The translations under genes were made by a program, and so were the position numbers. The notes under the pieces are model-generated. The model worked only from the letters and a program-made list of their open reading frames with translations, had not been told where the DNA came from and searched no databases. 64,000 nt of DNA. Source: Streptomyces sp. NBC_01571. GTDB taxonomy: Bacteria; Actinomycetota; Actinomycetes; Streptomycetales; Streptomycetaceae. The stretch is taken from positions 8,928,001-8,992,000 of the forward strand of contig NZ_JAPEPZ010000001.1 of assembly GCF_026339875.1 (NCBI RefSeq), given 5' to 3'. Below are positions 38,979-49,500 of the stretch, piece after piece; position 1 is the stretch's first letter, and each line of letters begins with the position of its first letter.

Positions 38979-40211
38979 GTGCGCATACCCACCCGAACCT
39001 TCGTCACGGCCTGCGCGCTCTCGGCGGCCCTTCTCGTCGCCGGGTGCGGCGGCAACGACGACGGGAACGACGAGAACACGGCGTCCGACGCCTCCCACGG
39101 CGAGATCCTCCTCCAGCCGGTCGCCGACCGGGGGCCCGACCCCTTCACCGACTCGACGGTCACCGCCACCCCGCCGCGCGTCACCCGAACGCCGCAATCG
39201 ACGGCGCGGGACTCCTCGACGCCCGGCGGCACCACGACCACGGCGCACCCGGCACGCTTCCCGGGCGGTACGCCGGGCCTGTACGGCGGCACCCGGGCGG
39301 CCGCCGGCTGCGACGTCGGCCGGCAGGCCGGCCTGCTCGCCGCGGACCCCCGCAGGACACAGGCCTTCGCCCGCGCCGCGGGCATCGCACAGGCCGCCGT
39401 ACCGGACTTTCTGCGCGGGCTGACGTCGGTCGTCCTGCGCGCCGACACGCGGGTCACCGACCACGGCTACCAGGACGGCCGGGTGACCGGATTCCAGTCC
39501 GTGCTGCAGGCGGGCACCGCCGTCCTCGTCGACGACCGGGGCGTGCCCCGGCTCCGCTGCGCCTGCGGCAACCCGCTGAATCCGCCGGTCACCCCGCGCG
39601 GCACCCCGGCCACCCGGGGGCAGTCCTGGTCCTCCTTCCGGCCGGGCGAGGTCATCGAGGTGACGCCCGCGCCCGCCGCGCTCACCGGCGTCACGATCAT
39701 CGACCTCCACGACAACACCTGGATCGAGCGGCGGATCGGCGACGACGGGCACCGCGACGTCGTCGTCCGGCCGCCCGAGGCCGGAGCGCCCGACATCGGG
39801 CCGTCCGGTGTTCCCCCGACCGGCCCGGACACGAGTCCGCAGGCCTCGCCGTCCGCCTCCGGCCCCACGGGCCCCGGCGACTCGCCGAGCGGAGCGGGCC
39901 GGCCGCCCGAGGACTCCGACTGTGCGACGCCGACCGTGACCGTCCCGCCCGGTCCGACCGGGAGCGCCCCTGACGAGGCGACGCCCGCGCAGACCACGGT
40001 GGCGGCACCCCCGGACTGCCCCACGGCCACCGTCACCTCCTCCCCGCCCCCGACCGTGGGCGAGCCCCCGGCGGCGCCGTCGGACGAGGGGACCGGCCCC
40101 GACACCCTGCCGGAACTCCCCGGGCTGCCCGACGGCGGCGGTCCGGTGCCCGACGAGTCACCCGATGGGGGCACCGTGTTCGACGCCCCGACCGATGTCT
40201 TCGACAGCTGA
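38979..40211 (+). CDS. Secreted lipoprotein, DUF6777-like
   Basis: A 410-residue lipoprotein. The signal RIPTRTFVTACALSAALLVAGC ends in a lipobox Cys. The mature part has QPVADRGPDPFTDSTV, a Thr/Pro-rich stretch, then a conserved-looking core GLYGGTRAAAGCDVGRQAGLLAADPRRTQAFARAAGI to DNTWIERRI (about 100-255), followed by about 150 residues of Pro/Ser/Thr/Gly-rich tail. This arrangement fits DUF6777 proteins of Streptomyces. Function unknown. The GTG start has GGGAG upstream. The tail may span or bind the cell wall. Confidence 0.75.
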   Translation: MRIPTRTFVTACALSAALLVAGCGGNDDGNDENTASDASHGEILLQPVADRGPDPFTDSTVTATPPRVTRTPQSTARDSSTPGGTTTTAHPARFPGGTPGLYGGTRAAAGCDVGRQAGLLAADPRRTQAFARAAGIAQAAVPDFLRGLTSVVLRADTRVTDHGYQDGRVTGFQSVLQAGTAVLVDDRGVPRLRCACGNPLNPPVTPRGTPATRGQSWSSFRPGEVIEVTPAPAALTGVTIIDLHDNTWIERRIGDDGHRDVVVRPPEAGAPDIGPSGVPPTGPDTSPQASPSASGPTGPGDSPSGAGRPPEDSDCATPTVTVPPGPTGSAPDEATPAQTTVAAPPDCPTATVTSSPPPTVGEPPAAPSDEGTGPDTLPELPGLPDGGGPVPDESPDGGTVFDAPTDVFDS

Positions 40212-40320
40212 GCGGACCGGGAGCCGCCGGCACGGCGGACCCCGGCCCCACTCCGTGGAGCGCCGGAAAACGGGCTCTCCACAAGTCGAAGAATCCGGCA
40301 AATCCTGACAAGGTGGCCCC

Positions 40321-42396
40321 ATGGTTGATCGGGGAGCGAGCGCCCTGTCTCTCCCGGACGACTGGCCCGCCCGCCCGGATCCGATCCTGGCGCTCAACCG
40401 CATGGGCAGCTTCGACTGGGACCTGGACAGCGGCCTGCTCCACATGGACGCCCAGGCCCACGAGATCTTCGACCTGCGCCCGTCCGAGTTCGACGGGTCC
40501 CCGAGCGGCCTGTCGGTCCGGATGCCCCCGGCGGAGGGCATACGCCTCGACACCGTGGTGTCCCAGGCCATCAAGGACGGCAGCGAGAACTACGGCGCCT
40601 ACTTCCGCGTCCGCCGCCGAGACGGCTCCCTGCGCTGGACACACACCCAGGGCTGCATCCGGCGCGACGAGACCGGCAGACCGCGCCGGATCATCGGCAT
40701 CGTGCGCGACGCCACCCAGGAACTGAGCGAGGGCGCGGCGCGCCACGAGCTCGCCGCCCAGGACGAGGCCCGCCGCCAGCAGACCAACGTCGTGCAGATC
40801 ACCACGGCGGCGCTGGCCCACGCCCGGACCGTCCAGGACGTCATCGACATCCTCAAGGACACGCACGGCCTCACCCATCTCGGGGCGACGAGCATGGTCA
40901 TGGGACTGATCGAGGCCGGCCGCATCCGGCTCGTCGCCGAGGGCCCCGCGGGCAGTTTCGTACCCGGCACCCTGATCACCCGGATCGACGAGGAATACCC
41001 GATGAGCGAGGTCGTCCGCACCCTCGCCCCGCGCTTCATCGAGTCGCCCGACGACTTCGCCGCGTCGTACCCGACGCTGTGGCCGCACATCACCGACCTG
41101 GAGATCACCTCGGCCGCCTATCTGCCGCTGATCGCGCAGGCCCGTCCCATCGGCGCCCTCGGCCTCCTCTACAACGACCGCTACGGCTTCTCCGCCGAGG
41201 AGCGCAACGTCCTCGTCGCACTCGGCAGCAGTATCGCCCAGAGCCTGCAGCGGGCCATGTTCTACGAGCAGGAGAAGGACCTCGCCGAGGGACTCCAGCA
41301 GGCCATGCTGCCGCGCTCCATCCCCAGCGTGCCCGGCGCCGACACCGCCGTCCGCTACCGTTCCGCGTCCCTCGGCCGGGACATCGGCGGCGACTGGTAC
41401 GACCTGATCCCGCTGCCGGGCGGCCGGGTCGGCGCCGTCATCGGCGACGTCCAGGGCCACGACACGCACGCGGCGGCGGTCATGGGCCAGTTGCGCATCG
41501 TGCTGCGCGCCTACGCGGCCGAAGGGCACACCCCCGCCACCGTGATGGCCCGCGCCTCCGTCTTCCTGCACGAACTCGACACCGAACGCTTCGCGACCTG
41601 CCTGTACGCGGAGGCCGACCTGTCCACCGGCGTCGTCCAGCTGGTGCGGGCCGGCCACATCGACCCGCTGGTCCGGCTGACCGACGGAACCTGCCGCCGG
41701 CTGTCCGTCGAAGGGGGCCTGCCGCTAGGTCTGTCCGCCCTCTTCGGACGCCTCGAATACCCGGTCGAGACGGTCGAACTCGACCCGGGCCAGACCCTCA
41801 TGCTGTGCACCGACGGCCTCGTGGAGCAGCCCGGCGTCGACCTCGACGAGGGGATGCACACCCTCATGGAGCTGATCCGGTCGGGTCCGGAGGACGTGCG
41901 CGATCTCGCCGACCGGCTCATCGACGTGGCCGAGGAACGCGGCGGCGAGGACGACGTGGCCCTGCTGCTCCTGCGCCGCTGCGGACCCGGGCCCCGCCAG
42001 TCCGGTGGCCGGCTCCAGCAGCAGGTCGCGCCCGGTGACTCCGAGGCCCTCACCGAGGCCCGGCGCATGATCCGGGCGGCGGTCCGCGCCTGGGGTGCCG
42101 CCGAGCGCGCCGACGAGATCGAACTCGTCGCCGACGAACTGATCACCAACGCCCTCATGCACACCGAGGGCCCCGCGATCGTCACCCTGCGGGTCCTCAG
42201 CGGCCCCGACCGCAGGCTGCGCGTCGAGGTCGAGGACTCCTCCAGTGCCCTGCCGCGCCGCCGGGAGGCGGGCGAGTCCGGTGTCTCCGGGCGTGGTCTG
42301 CTGCTGGTCGACCGGCTCGCCGACGTCTGGGGCGTGGAGGCCCGGGGCGGCGGCAAGTGCGTGTGGTCCGAGTTCGTCGTCCCGGGACGGGACTGA
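40321..42396 (+). CDS. PAS-GAF-PP2C (SpoIIE-type) phosphatase with HATPase domain
   Basis: A 691-residue cytoplasmic regulator. Domains in order: PAS (about 22-135, DWDLDSGLLHMDAQAHEIFDL and YFRVRRRDGSLRWTHTQGC), GAF (about 150-310), SpoIIE-type Ser/Thr phosphatase (about 335-525, with RDIGGDWYDLIPLPGGRVGAVIGDVQGH holding the metal-binding Asp/Gly), and a C-terminal anti-sigma-type kinase HATPase (about 560-690, ELVADELITNALMHT). Such proteins run partner-switching control of alternative sigma factors. No anti-anti-sigma gene lies adjacent. ATG start with AAGGTGG upstream. Confidence 0.9.
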   Translation: MVDRGASALSLPDDWPARPDPILALNRMGSFDWDLDSGLLHMDAQAHEIFDLRPSEFDGSPSGLSVRMPPAEGIRLDTVVSQAIKDGSENYGAYFRVRRRDGSLRWTHTQGCIRRDETGRPRRIIGIVRDATQELSEGAARHELAAQDEARRQQTNVVQITTAALAHARTVQDVIDILKDTHGLTHLGATSMVMGLIEAGRIRLVAEGPAGSFVPGTLITRIDEEYPMSEVVRTLAPRFIESPDDFAASYPTLWPHITDLEITSAAYLPLIAQARPIGALGLLYNDRYGFSAEERNVLVALGSSIAQSLQRAMFYEQEKDLAEGLQQAMLPRSIPSVPGADTAVRYRSASLGRDIGGDWYDLIPLPGGRVGAVIGDVQGHDTHAAAVMGQLRIVLRAYAAEGHTPATVMARASVFLHELDTERFATCLYAEADLSTGVVQLVRAGHIDPLVRLTDGTCRRLSVEGGLPLGLSALFGRLEYPVETVELDPGQTLMLCTDGLVEQPGVDLDEGMHTLMELIRSGPEDVRDLADRLIDVAEERGGEDDVALLLLRRCGPGPRQSGGRLQQQVAPGDSEALTEARRMIRAAVRAWGAAERADEIELVADELITNALMHTEGPAIVTLRVLSGPDRRLRVEVEDSSSALPRRREAGESGVSGRGLLLVDRLADVWGVEARGGGKCVWSEFVVPGRD

Positions 42397-42475
42397 CCGA
42401 CGGCGCGGCGCGGCCCGGCGGGGCATGGTCGGTGATCCGGATGGTGGTGTCGGTGCCGGGTGGCACTCTGGATGC

Positions 42476-43336
42476 ATGCCGGAACTGCCAGAGGTCGAAG
42501 CGCTCAAGGACTTCCTGGCCGACCATCTTGTCGGCCGTGAGGTCGTGCGCGTGCTCCCCGTCGCCATCAGTGTCCTGAAGACCTACGACCCGCCCGTCAC
42601 CGCCTTCGAGGGCCGTGAGGTCACCGCCGTGCGCCGGCGCGGCAAGTTCCTCGACATCGAGGCCGACGGCCTGCACTTCGTGACGCACCTGGCCCGCGGG
42701 GGCTGGCTGCAGTGGCGGGACCCGCTGCCCGACGGCCCGCCCAGACCCGGCAAGGGCCCACTGGCGCTGCGCGTCGCCCTGGAGAACGGCGAGGGCTTCG
42801 ACCTCACCGAGGCGGGCACCCAGAAGAGACTCGCGGTCCACGTGGTCCGGGACCCGGAGGAGATCCCCGGCGTGGCACGCCTCGGCCCCGACCCGCTCGC
42901 CGCCGACTTCGACGAGGCGCGGTTCGCGCGGCTGCTCGAAGGGGAGCGGCGCCGCCTCAAGGGCGCCCTCCGGGACCAGAGCCTGATCGCGGGCGTGGGG
43001 AACGCGTACAGCGACGAGATCCTGCACGCCGCCAGGATGTCCCCGTTCAAGCTCGCCTCCTCGCTGACGCCCGAGGAGACCGGCCGTCTGTACGCGGCGC
43101 TGCGTGGAACGCTCACCGAGGCGGTGGAGCGCTCCCACGGGCTGGCCGCGGGTCGCCTCAAGAAGGAGAAGAAGAGCGGGCTGCGGGTGCACGGCAGGGC
43201 GGGTGAGCCGTGTCCGGTGTGCGGCGACATCATCCGTGAGGTCTCCTTCAGCGATTCCTCGCTGCAGTACTGCCCGACCTGTCAGACGGGAGGCAAGCCG
43301 CTGGCCGACCGGCGGATGTCCCGGCTGCTCAAATAG
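42476..43336 (+). CDS. Fpg/Nei-family DNA glycosylase
   Basis: A 286-residue base-excision repair enzyme. It starts MPELPEVEALK, so after Met removal the N-terminal Pro is the Schiff-base nucleophile and the next Glu is catalytic. SLIAGVGNAYSDEILHAARMSPF is the helix-two-turns-helix, and the C-terminal zinc finger CPVC-x16-CPTC is intact. The two candidate ATGs (42472 and 42476) are out of frame with each other; only 42476 gives the required PE N terminus. Converges on the anti-sigma gene with 7 bp between. Confidence 0.9.
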   Translation: MPELPEVEALKDFLADHLVGREVVRVLPVAISVLKTYDPPVTAFEGREVTAVRRRGKFLDIEADGLHFVTHLARGGWLQWRDPLPDGPPRPGKGPLALRVALENGEGFDLTEAGTQKRLAVHVVRDPEEIPGVARLGPDPLAADFDEARFARLLEGERRRLKGALRDQSLIAGVGNAYSDEILHAARMSPFKLASSLTPEETGRLYAALRGTLTEAVERSHGLAAGRLKKEKKSGLRVHGRAGEPCPVCGDIIREVSFSDSSLQYCPTCQTGGKPLADRRMSRLLK

Positions 43337-43343
43337 CTCCAGC

Positions 43344-44009
43344 TCAGGGGGACTTGACCGTCACCAGGTGCTTGCCGTCCGCGGTGCGCACCTCGAACCG
43401 GCTGATGTCCGAGGAGGACATCGAGGCGCCGCCCTGCATGCTGGTGGACGCTCCGTCGTGCTCGGGCACCATCCAGCTCGTGACCGTCTGCTCCGACCCG
43501 TCCTTGCCGACGGCGACGAGCTGGCAGGGCCGCGGACCGCTGGAGTCCTTGACCTCGACGTCGACCTCGCTGCCCCAGACCCGGTCCTGGGTGGTGATCC
43601 GGGCCCAGACGCCGGTGTCCGCGTCGGTCGCGGCCGCCTGGTTGGACGCGGAGCCGCCGGACGCCGAGTCGTGCGACGTCACCATCGCGATCGTGGGGCC
43701 GCCCGCCGCGAAGACCACGGCGGCGGCCACCGCGTACAGCCAGCGCCTGCGGCCGGCCCGCCGGCGGCCCGCCACCTCGCCGAGCAGCGTGTCCAGCAGC
43801 CGGGGGCCGGGTGCCGCGAACGGGTGCACGGAGCGCGGTGTGGCCCGCCGGTACAGCATCATCTGCCGTGCGGCGGGTCGGAACTCACTCACGTGCGCCG
43901 CGCACTGGGGGCACTCCATGAGGTGATCCTCGAAGCGGAAGGCATCCGCCTCGTCCAGCACGCCGAGCGCGTAGGCGCCGACGTCACGATGCCGTTCCAG
44001 GGACCTCAT
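43344..44009 (-). CDS. Zinc-finger membrane anti-sigma factor
   Basis: A 221-residue protein. The N-terminal zf-HC2 domain has HRDVGAYALGVLDEADAFRFEDHLMECPQCAAH (H-x3-C-x2-C), a membrane helix follows at about 90-110 (WLYAVAAAVVFAAGG), and the extracellular C-terminal part resembles RskA-type sensors. It would hold the ECF sigma factor encoded 1 kb upstream on the same strand until a membrane signal arrives. The unknown gene between them and the 308-bp spacer are atypical for a sigma/anti-sigma pair. Confidence 0.82.
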   Translation of the reverse strand: MRSLERHRDVGAYALGVLDEADAFRFEDHLMECPQCAAHVSEFRPAARQMMLYRRATPRSVHPFAAPGPRLLDTLLGEVAGRRRAGRRRWLYAVAAAVVFAAGGPTIAMVTSHDSASGGSASNQAAATDADTGVWARITTQDRVWGSEVDVEVKDSSGPRPCQLVAVGKDGSEQTVTSWMVPEHDGASTSMQGGASMSSSDISRFEVRTADGKHLVTVKSP

Positions 44010-44317
44010 ACCGAATACCGAATCCTCGTGGCGATCGAGCGGGGTGGGGGTGGTGTTGCTGTTGCCCACCGGTACGGACCAGACCGCCGAATCACTCAAG
44101 CTCGTCCGGAATCGCGGCGAAGACGTTCGGAGCGGGCGCGCCCGCGGATTGGTGCGTGCCCGGAAAAGTTGCCCGGGCCGCGTCCGCGGGGCGGCTGCCC
44201 GAGGATCGCTGGGAGGTTCTCGCAGGAGGGAAGGACTGTTCGAAGGGTGCGGAAAGAAGGGCGGAAAGAAGATCGGAGGGTCGGGAGGTCCGGTCGGAGG
44301 AGTTCCGGAGGGTGCGG
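44010..44317. other. Intergenic spacer upstream of the anti-sigma gene
   Basis: No gene seen. The stretch 44210-44330 is purine-rich on the plus strand, with irregular GGAAAGAAG/GGAGG words. A promoter for the anti-sigma gene probably lies here, since it is far from the preceding gene; none is clear. Confidence 0.35.
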
Positions 44318-44833
44318 TCAGAAGAGATGGATCGCCAGATGCCCGAGGGGCAGGCCCAGCTGCCAGGCCGGTGTCCACACCTTGGGGCCGTCGTCCTCGC
44401 CCGGGATCGGACCCCCGCCGGGTACGGCGTCCAGGTCGGGGGCGAGCAGTTCGGTCTCCTCCAGCCAGCGCCAGGCCGCCGTGGCCAGCTCCAGGTCCGG
44501 GGCGGGCCCGCCGCGCTCGGCCGCCTCGGCCGCGAGCCGGGCCATGTGCTCGCGCACCCAGTCCTGCCACGGCTGGTCGTAGGCGGTCAGCGAGAGCCAG
44601 GTCTCCAGCTGCGAGACGACCCGGATGCCCGAGAGCTCGCCGTCGCCGTCGGAGAGAAAGATGGTCAGCGCCAGGGCGTCACGCCCGGCGCGGAACTCGA
44701 AGGACGTGGGCGGCATCAGGTCGCCGGTCCGCAACAACTCGTCGGCGATGTACTCGGCGTACAACCACGCCATGGGGACGGTGAGTTCCCCACCGCCGGT
44801 GCCGTCCGTGCTCTCTTGACCTCTGTGCAGCAT
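44318..44833 (-). CDS. Conserved-type protein of unknown function
   Basis: A 171-residue soluble protein. Features: MAWLYAEYIADELLRTGDLMPPTSFEFRAGRDALALTIFLSDGDG near the start, then a Trp-rich helical part (VSQLETWLSLTAYDQPWQDWVREHMARLAAEAAERGG) and an acidic Pro/Gly end. No domain recognised, no membrane segment. ATG 44833 has GGAGGAAGG-type purines upstream. It lies between the ECF sigma and anti-sigma genes on the same strand, so a connection to that signalling pair is possible. Confidence 0.65.
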   Translation of the reverse strand: MLHRGQESTDGTGGGELTVPMAWLYAEYIADELLRTGDLMPPTSFEFRAGRDALALTIFLSDGDGELSGIRVVSQLETWLSLTAYDQPWQDWVREHMARLAAEAAERGGPAPDLELATAAWRWLEETELLAPDLDAVPGGGPIPGEDDGPKVWTPAWQLGLPLGHLAIHLF

Positions 44834-44967
44834 CCCTTCCTGCCTTCCTCCGGTGCGTGCGCGTCGCCCGACCCGGGCTCTCGGTCGGAACACGGATGAG
44901 GACAAGCGGAATACTCAACCATGGTCCTTGGCAGGCGCTTTACGGAGGCTTGACCCGGCGCTCGGTT

Positions 44968-45507
44968 TCACCGCAGGTCGGCCGCGTATCCCGGAAGGAC
45001 CCGGCGCAGGGCGCGCAACGCGTAGTAGGCCCGCGACTTCACGGTACCGGGCGGAATTCCGAGCGCGGCGGCGGCCTCCGCCACACTCGCCCCCTGGAAG
45101 TACACCTGCACCAGGACTTCACGGTGCTCGGGAGTGAGAGTCTTCACAGCCTCCCGCACATCGAGCGTCGCCGCCGACCTTTCGGCGTGATCCGCGCACA
45201 CCCGCGCGTTGTCCAGCACCGCGTCACCCACCTCGGGGGGCCGCGCCTGACGGGCCCGCCGCGCGTCGATCGCGAGCCGTCGTCCCACGGTGAGCAGCCA
45301 GGGGCGTACGGAGGCGAAGTCGTCGGCGCGCAGCGCCTCGGGGTGCTGCCAGGCCCGTACGAAAGTCTCCTGCAGCAGATCCTCGGCGCGCTGCCGGTCG
45401 CCGTCGGACAGGCGCAGCAGCAGGGCGAAGAGGGGCCGTCCGTGCTCGCGCTGCAGCGCGAGCAGCTCGTGCTCGGCGGTCGTCTTGGTGGTGGTTCCGG
45501 CCGTCAT
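44968..45507 (-). CDS. ECF-type RNA polymerase sigma factor
   Basis: A 179-residue two-domain sigma factor. Region 2 includes ALLLRLSDGDRQRAEDLLQETFVRAWQHPE and RPWLLTVGRRLAIDARR; region 4 is LTPEHREVLVQVYFQGASVAEAAAALGIPPGTVKSRAYYALRALR. The start ATG 45507 gives MTAGTTTKTTAEHELLALQ; its ribosome site is weak. It is likely controlled by the anti-sigma factor at 43344-44009. A TGAACC-N17-CCGACA arrangement upstream may be its own promoter. Confidence 0.88.
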   Translation of the reverse strand: MTAGTTTKTTAEHELLALQREHGRPLFALLLRLSDGDRQRAEDLLQETFVRAWQHPEALRADDFASVRPWLLTVGRRLAIDARRARQARPPEVGDAVLDNARVCADHAERSAATLDVREAVKTLTPEHREVLVQVYFQGASVAEAAAALGIPPGTVKSRAYYALRALRRVLPGYAADLR

Positions 45508-45790
45508 GGCCTGTATGCCAGCGGCTGCCGCTCCGCTCGGACAGGGGCGGGGCACGGGTCTGCGGTGGGCGGTCGATGCTGTCGGTGAACGGCACGGCGA
45601 ACGGTTCAGCGGGCCCGCACGCCCCGCGCCCGGCGCACGCTCCTCCCCGCCGACGGGCGTGTCAGCGGGGGACGTTCGGGCATGCGGCCGCGTGGCGCCC
45701 CGGTTCCCCGGCTCCCTCCCGTCGAAGGGAACCGTCCCCGGGTGAGGCGACGACCGGTGAGGGGCGACGGCGGGCACGTGGCCCCGGCGG

Positions 45791-46255
45791 CTACGGGACG
45801 ACCGTGACCGGCCAGCGCCCCGCCTTCACCAGCCGGATCGCCACCGAACCGACGATGCGGTGCCCCGCCTGCTCTGAGGCGCCGACCACCACGGCGTCCG
45901 CCGTGAGTTCGTCCGCCGCCTTCACCAGGCCGTTGTACGGGTCACCGCGGAAGGTGTGGAACTCCCAGCGCACCGCGTATATGCCCTTGAGCCGTCCGGC
46001 GGCCTCACGGATCTGCGCGATGAGGTCCTCGGCGATCCGGTCCGTCGTCTCCGCGACCGGTGCCCCGAAGGCCGCTCCCGCGGCCATGACGGGCTGGATG
46101 TAGACGACGGCGAGCAGCGCGTTCTGCCGCCTGGCCAGGCCGCTCGCGTACGCCGCAGCGCGCAGCGAGGAGTCGGAGCCGTCCACGCCGACGACGATGA
46201 CCTTGGGGCCGTCCGTGCCGCGCTCGAACTGGTGCGAGGGTTGCTGTTCCGCCAC
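45791..46255 (-). CDS. UspA-type universal stress protein
   Basis: A 154-residue single-domain UspA protein. [24 protein letters not shown] is the N-terminal strand and helix with the ATP-contacting Asp, and [22 protein letters not shown] is the C-terminal nucleotide-loop region, somewhat shorter than the classical G-x2-G-x9-G-S form. GTG start with a weak ribosome site. It lies upstream of the sigma gene on the same strand, with a 283-bp gap. Confidence 0.85.
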   Translation of the reverse strand: MAEQQPSHQFERGTDGPKVIVVGVDGSDSSLRAAAYASGLARRQNALLAVVYIQPVMAAGAAFGAPVAETTDRIAEDLIAQIREAAGRLKGIYAVRWEFHTFRGDPYNGLVKAADELTADAVVVGASEQAGHRIVGSVAIRLVKAGRWPVTVVP

Positions 46256-46559
46256 ACCGCTGAGGCTATCGGTAGTCGCAGGTCCGGGAGGCGGCTGGGG
46301 CGTATGGATACCAGGGGGACGGCGTGTCGGCCACACCGGCGCGGCGGCCGGTGCGCGCGCCGGTTCCGGACGCCGTCCGGTCCGGACGTCGTCCCGGGTG
46401 TTCACGGGACGAAGCACCCGGGCCGGCGCACACGGAGTGTCCCGCGGCCGGCTTGCCGGGCGCGGGCGTACGCACGAGGCGGCCCCCGCGAGCGGCGCGC
46501 GAGCGGGCACCGGGTCGCTCGACGGGCGGGGCCGCCCCGCTCTTCCTAGAGTCGGAACC
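46256..46559. other. Divergent spacer between the UspA gene and lysX
   Basis: No gene seen. It has overlapping CCGGAC/GTCCGG inverted words around 46366-46387. A TAGAGT hexamer (46547-46552) ends 7 bases before the lysX ATG, where a -10 element would direct leaderless transcription. No clear -35 was found. Confidence 0.4.
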
Positions 46560-49500
46560 ATGAGTGCCACCGTCGAGGCCCGCGGACCGAAGGGCGCCAA
46601 AGGCCCCGTACGGCCGTCCCGGGACGGTTTCCTCAGCAAGGTGCCCGAGGGCTATGGCGCCTTCTTCGGCGCCCTCTGCGCGCTCTGCGTCGTACTGGCC
46701 TTCATCGAGCCCCTGCGCCGCCTGCTGCGCCCCGTGGTGGACCTCCTCGACCGGCTGATCGTCCCGGTCAGCGCGAACCTCGCCTACGCGGCCTTCCTCT
46801 TCCTGCTCGCCGCCGCGACCGCCGCCCGCAAGAAGGTCGCCTGGTGGCTGGTCGTCGTCTACCTCGGCCTGTTGGTCCTGTCCGACGTCGTCGGCCTCTC
46901 GATGGGCCTGTACGCCGAGTCGCTGCCGTCCTTCGTCGTCTGCGGCACCGCCCTGGTGCTCCTGGTCGTGGCGCGCCGCGAGTTCTACGCCGACTCCCGG
47001 CGCGGCGCCGTGTGGCGGGCCCTGGCCGTCCTGGTCGCCGGGCTCGCCGTGGCGATCCTGCTCGGCTGGGGCCTGGTCGAGCTGTTCCCCGGCACCCTGC
47101 CGCGCGGCGACCGGCTGACGTGGGCGGCCGGCCGGGTGTGCGGCGGGCTCGTCTCCGCCGACTCGTTCGGCGGACGCCCACCCCATCAGGTCTACTTCTT
47201 CCTCGGTCTCTTCGGCGCCGTCGCCCTGCTCAACGCCGCCGCCACGCTCTTCCGCTCCCAGCGGCTGGAGGCTGCCCTGCACGGCGACGAGGAGGCCCGC
47301 ATCCGCTCGCTGCTGCGGGCCTACGGCGCCCACGACTCCCTCGGCTACTTCGCCACCCGCCGTGACAAGGCCGTCGTCTTCTCGCCCAGCGGCAAAGCCG
47401 CCGTCACCTACCGTGTCGAGGCCGGGGTCTGCCTCGCCAGCGGCGACCCGGTCGGCGACCGCGAGGCCTGGCCGCACGCCATCGACGCCTGGCTGGACCT
47501 GGCACGCCGATACGCCTGGGTGCCCGCCGTCATGGGCGCCTCCGAGGACGGCGCCACGGCCTTCGTGCGGGCCGGTCTCGGAGCACTCGAACTCGGTGAC
47601 GAGGCGATCCTGCACGTCGCCGACTTCGACCTCGGCGGCCGCGACATGCGCGTCACCCGCCAGGCCGTCAACCGCGTACGCCGCACCGGGGCCACCTGCC
47701 GGGTACGCCGCCACTCCACTCTCACCGACGAGGAGATGGAGGAGGTCGTCGACCGGGCCGACGCCTGGCGCGACACCGAGACGGAGCGGGGCTTCTCCAT
47801 GGCCCTGGACCGGCTCGGCGACCCCGCGGACGGGAACTGCCTCCTCGTCGAGGCCATGGACTCCGACGGCAGGCTCCTGGCGCTGCTCTCCTTCGTGCCC
47901 TGGGGCGACGACGGCATCTCGCTCGACCTGATGCGCCGTGACCGCAGAGCCCCCAACGGCGTCATGGAGTACATGGTCGCCGAGGTGTGCGCGGTGGCCG
48001 GGAAGTTCGGCGTACGCCGTGTCTCCCTCAACTTCGCGGTGTTCCGGTCGGTCTTCGAGGAGGGCGCCCGGATCGGCGCCGGGCCGGTCCTTCGGCTCTG
48101 GCGCAAGCTGCTGCTGTTCTTCTCCCGGTGGTGGCAGCTGGAGGCCCTGTACCGGTCCAACGCCAAGTACCACCCCGAGTGGTACCCCCGCTTCCTCTGC
48201 TACGGCGACGCGGGCTCCCTCGCCCGTATCGGCATGGCGTCCGGTATCGCCGAGGGCTTCGTCTCCGTGCCGTCGCTGCGCAAACTGTGGGGCAAGGGAC
48301 GCACGAAGGCCCGGACCGCACCGGTGGTCACCGAGGGCCTGTCCGCACCGCCGGCCGCGGGCCCCGGCGGAGGGGCGACGGCCGAGGCCCCCGATCCGAC
48401 GGCCGGACTGCCCGAGCAGGTCCGCGTCCGGCACCGCACGCTCGAACGGCTCCGCGCCGCGGGCACCGACCCGTACCCGGTCGGCGTCGCGGCGCGCACG
48501 CACACCCTCGCCGAGGTGCGCGCGGGACAGCAGGTGACCGTCGCCGGGCGGGTCATCCTCGTACGCGACTTCGGCGGCCTGGTCTTCGCCGTACTGCGCG
48601 ACTGGTCCGGCGACCTGCAGATCGCCCTCACCCGCTCCCGATCAGGGCCCGCGCTCGACCGGTTCCGCGCGGACGTCGACCTCGGCGACCACCTCACCGC
48701 CGAGGGTGTCTCCGGTGCCGGCGACAGGGGCACCCTCACCGTCTTCGTGACCGACTGGCAGCTCACCGGCAAGTGCCTGCGCCCGCTGCCCGACAAGCAC
48801 CGGGGCCTGACCGACCCCGAGGCGAAGGTGCGCCGCCGCCATGTCGACCTGCTGTCGAGCCCCGAGGCGCGTCAGGTCGTCCGGATCCGCTCCACCGCCG
48901 TGCAGGCGCTGCGCCAGGGGCTGTTGGACCGCGGCTACCTGGAGGTCGAGACGCCGATGCTCCAGCAGATCCACGGCGGCGCCAACGCCCGCCCTTTCAC
49001 GACCCACATCAACGCCTACGACCTGGACCTCTATCTGCGCATCGCCCCCGAGCTGTACCTGAAGAGACTGTGCGTCGGCGGCCTGGAGAAGGTCTTCGAG
49101 ATGGGCCGCACCTTCCGCAACGAGGGCGTCTCCCACAAGCACAACCCCGAGTTCACCATGCTGGAGGCCTACCAGGCGTTCGCCGACTACGACGTCATGC
49201 TCGACCTCGCCCGCGAACTGATCCAGGGCGCGGCGACCGCCGCGTTCGGGGCGCCCGTCGCCCGCAGGGCCGGCACCGAGTACGACATCTCCGGTCCGTG
49301 GCCGGTCAGGACGGTGTACGGCGCCCTCTCCGAGGCACTGGGGGAGGAGGTCGACGCCGACACCCGGGTGGAGGCGCTGCACGGGCTGTGCGACCGTGCG
49401 GCCGTGCCGTACCGGGCGGACGACGGCCACGGTGACATCGTACTCGAGATGTACGAACGACTGGTGGAGGCGAAGACCCGACTGCCCACGTTCTACAAGG

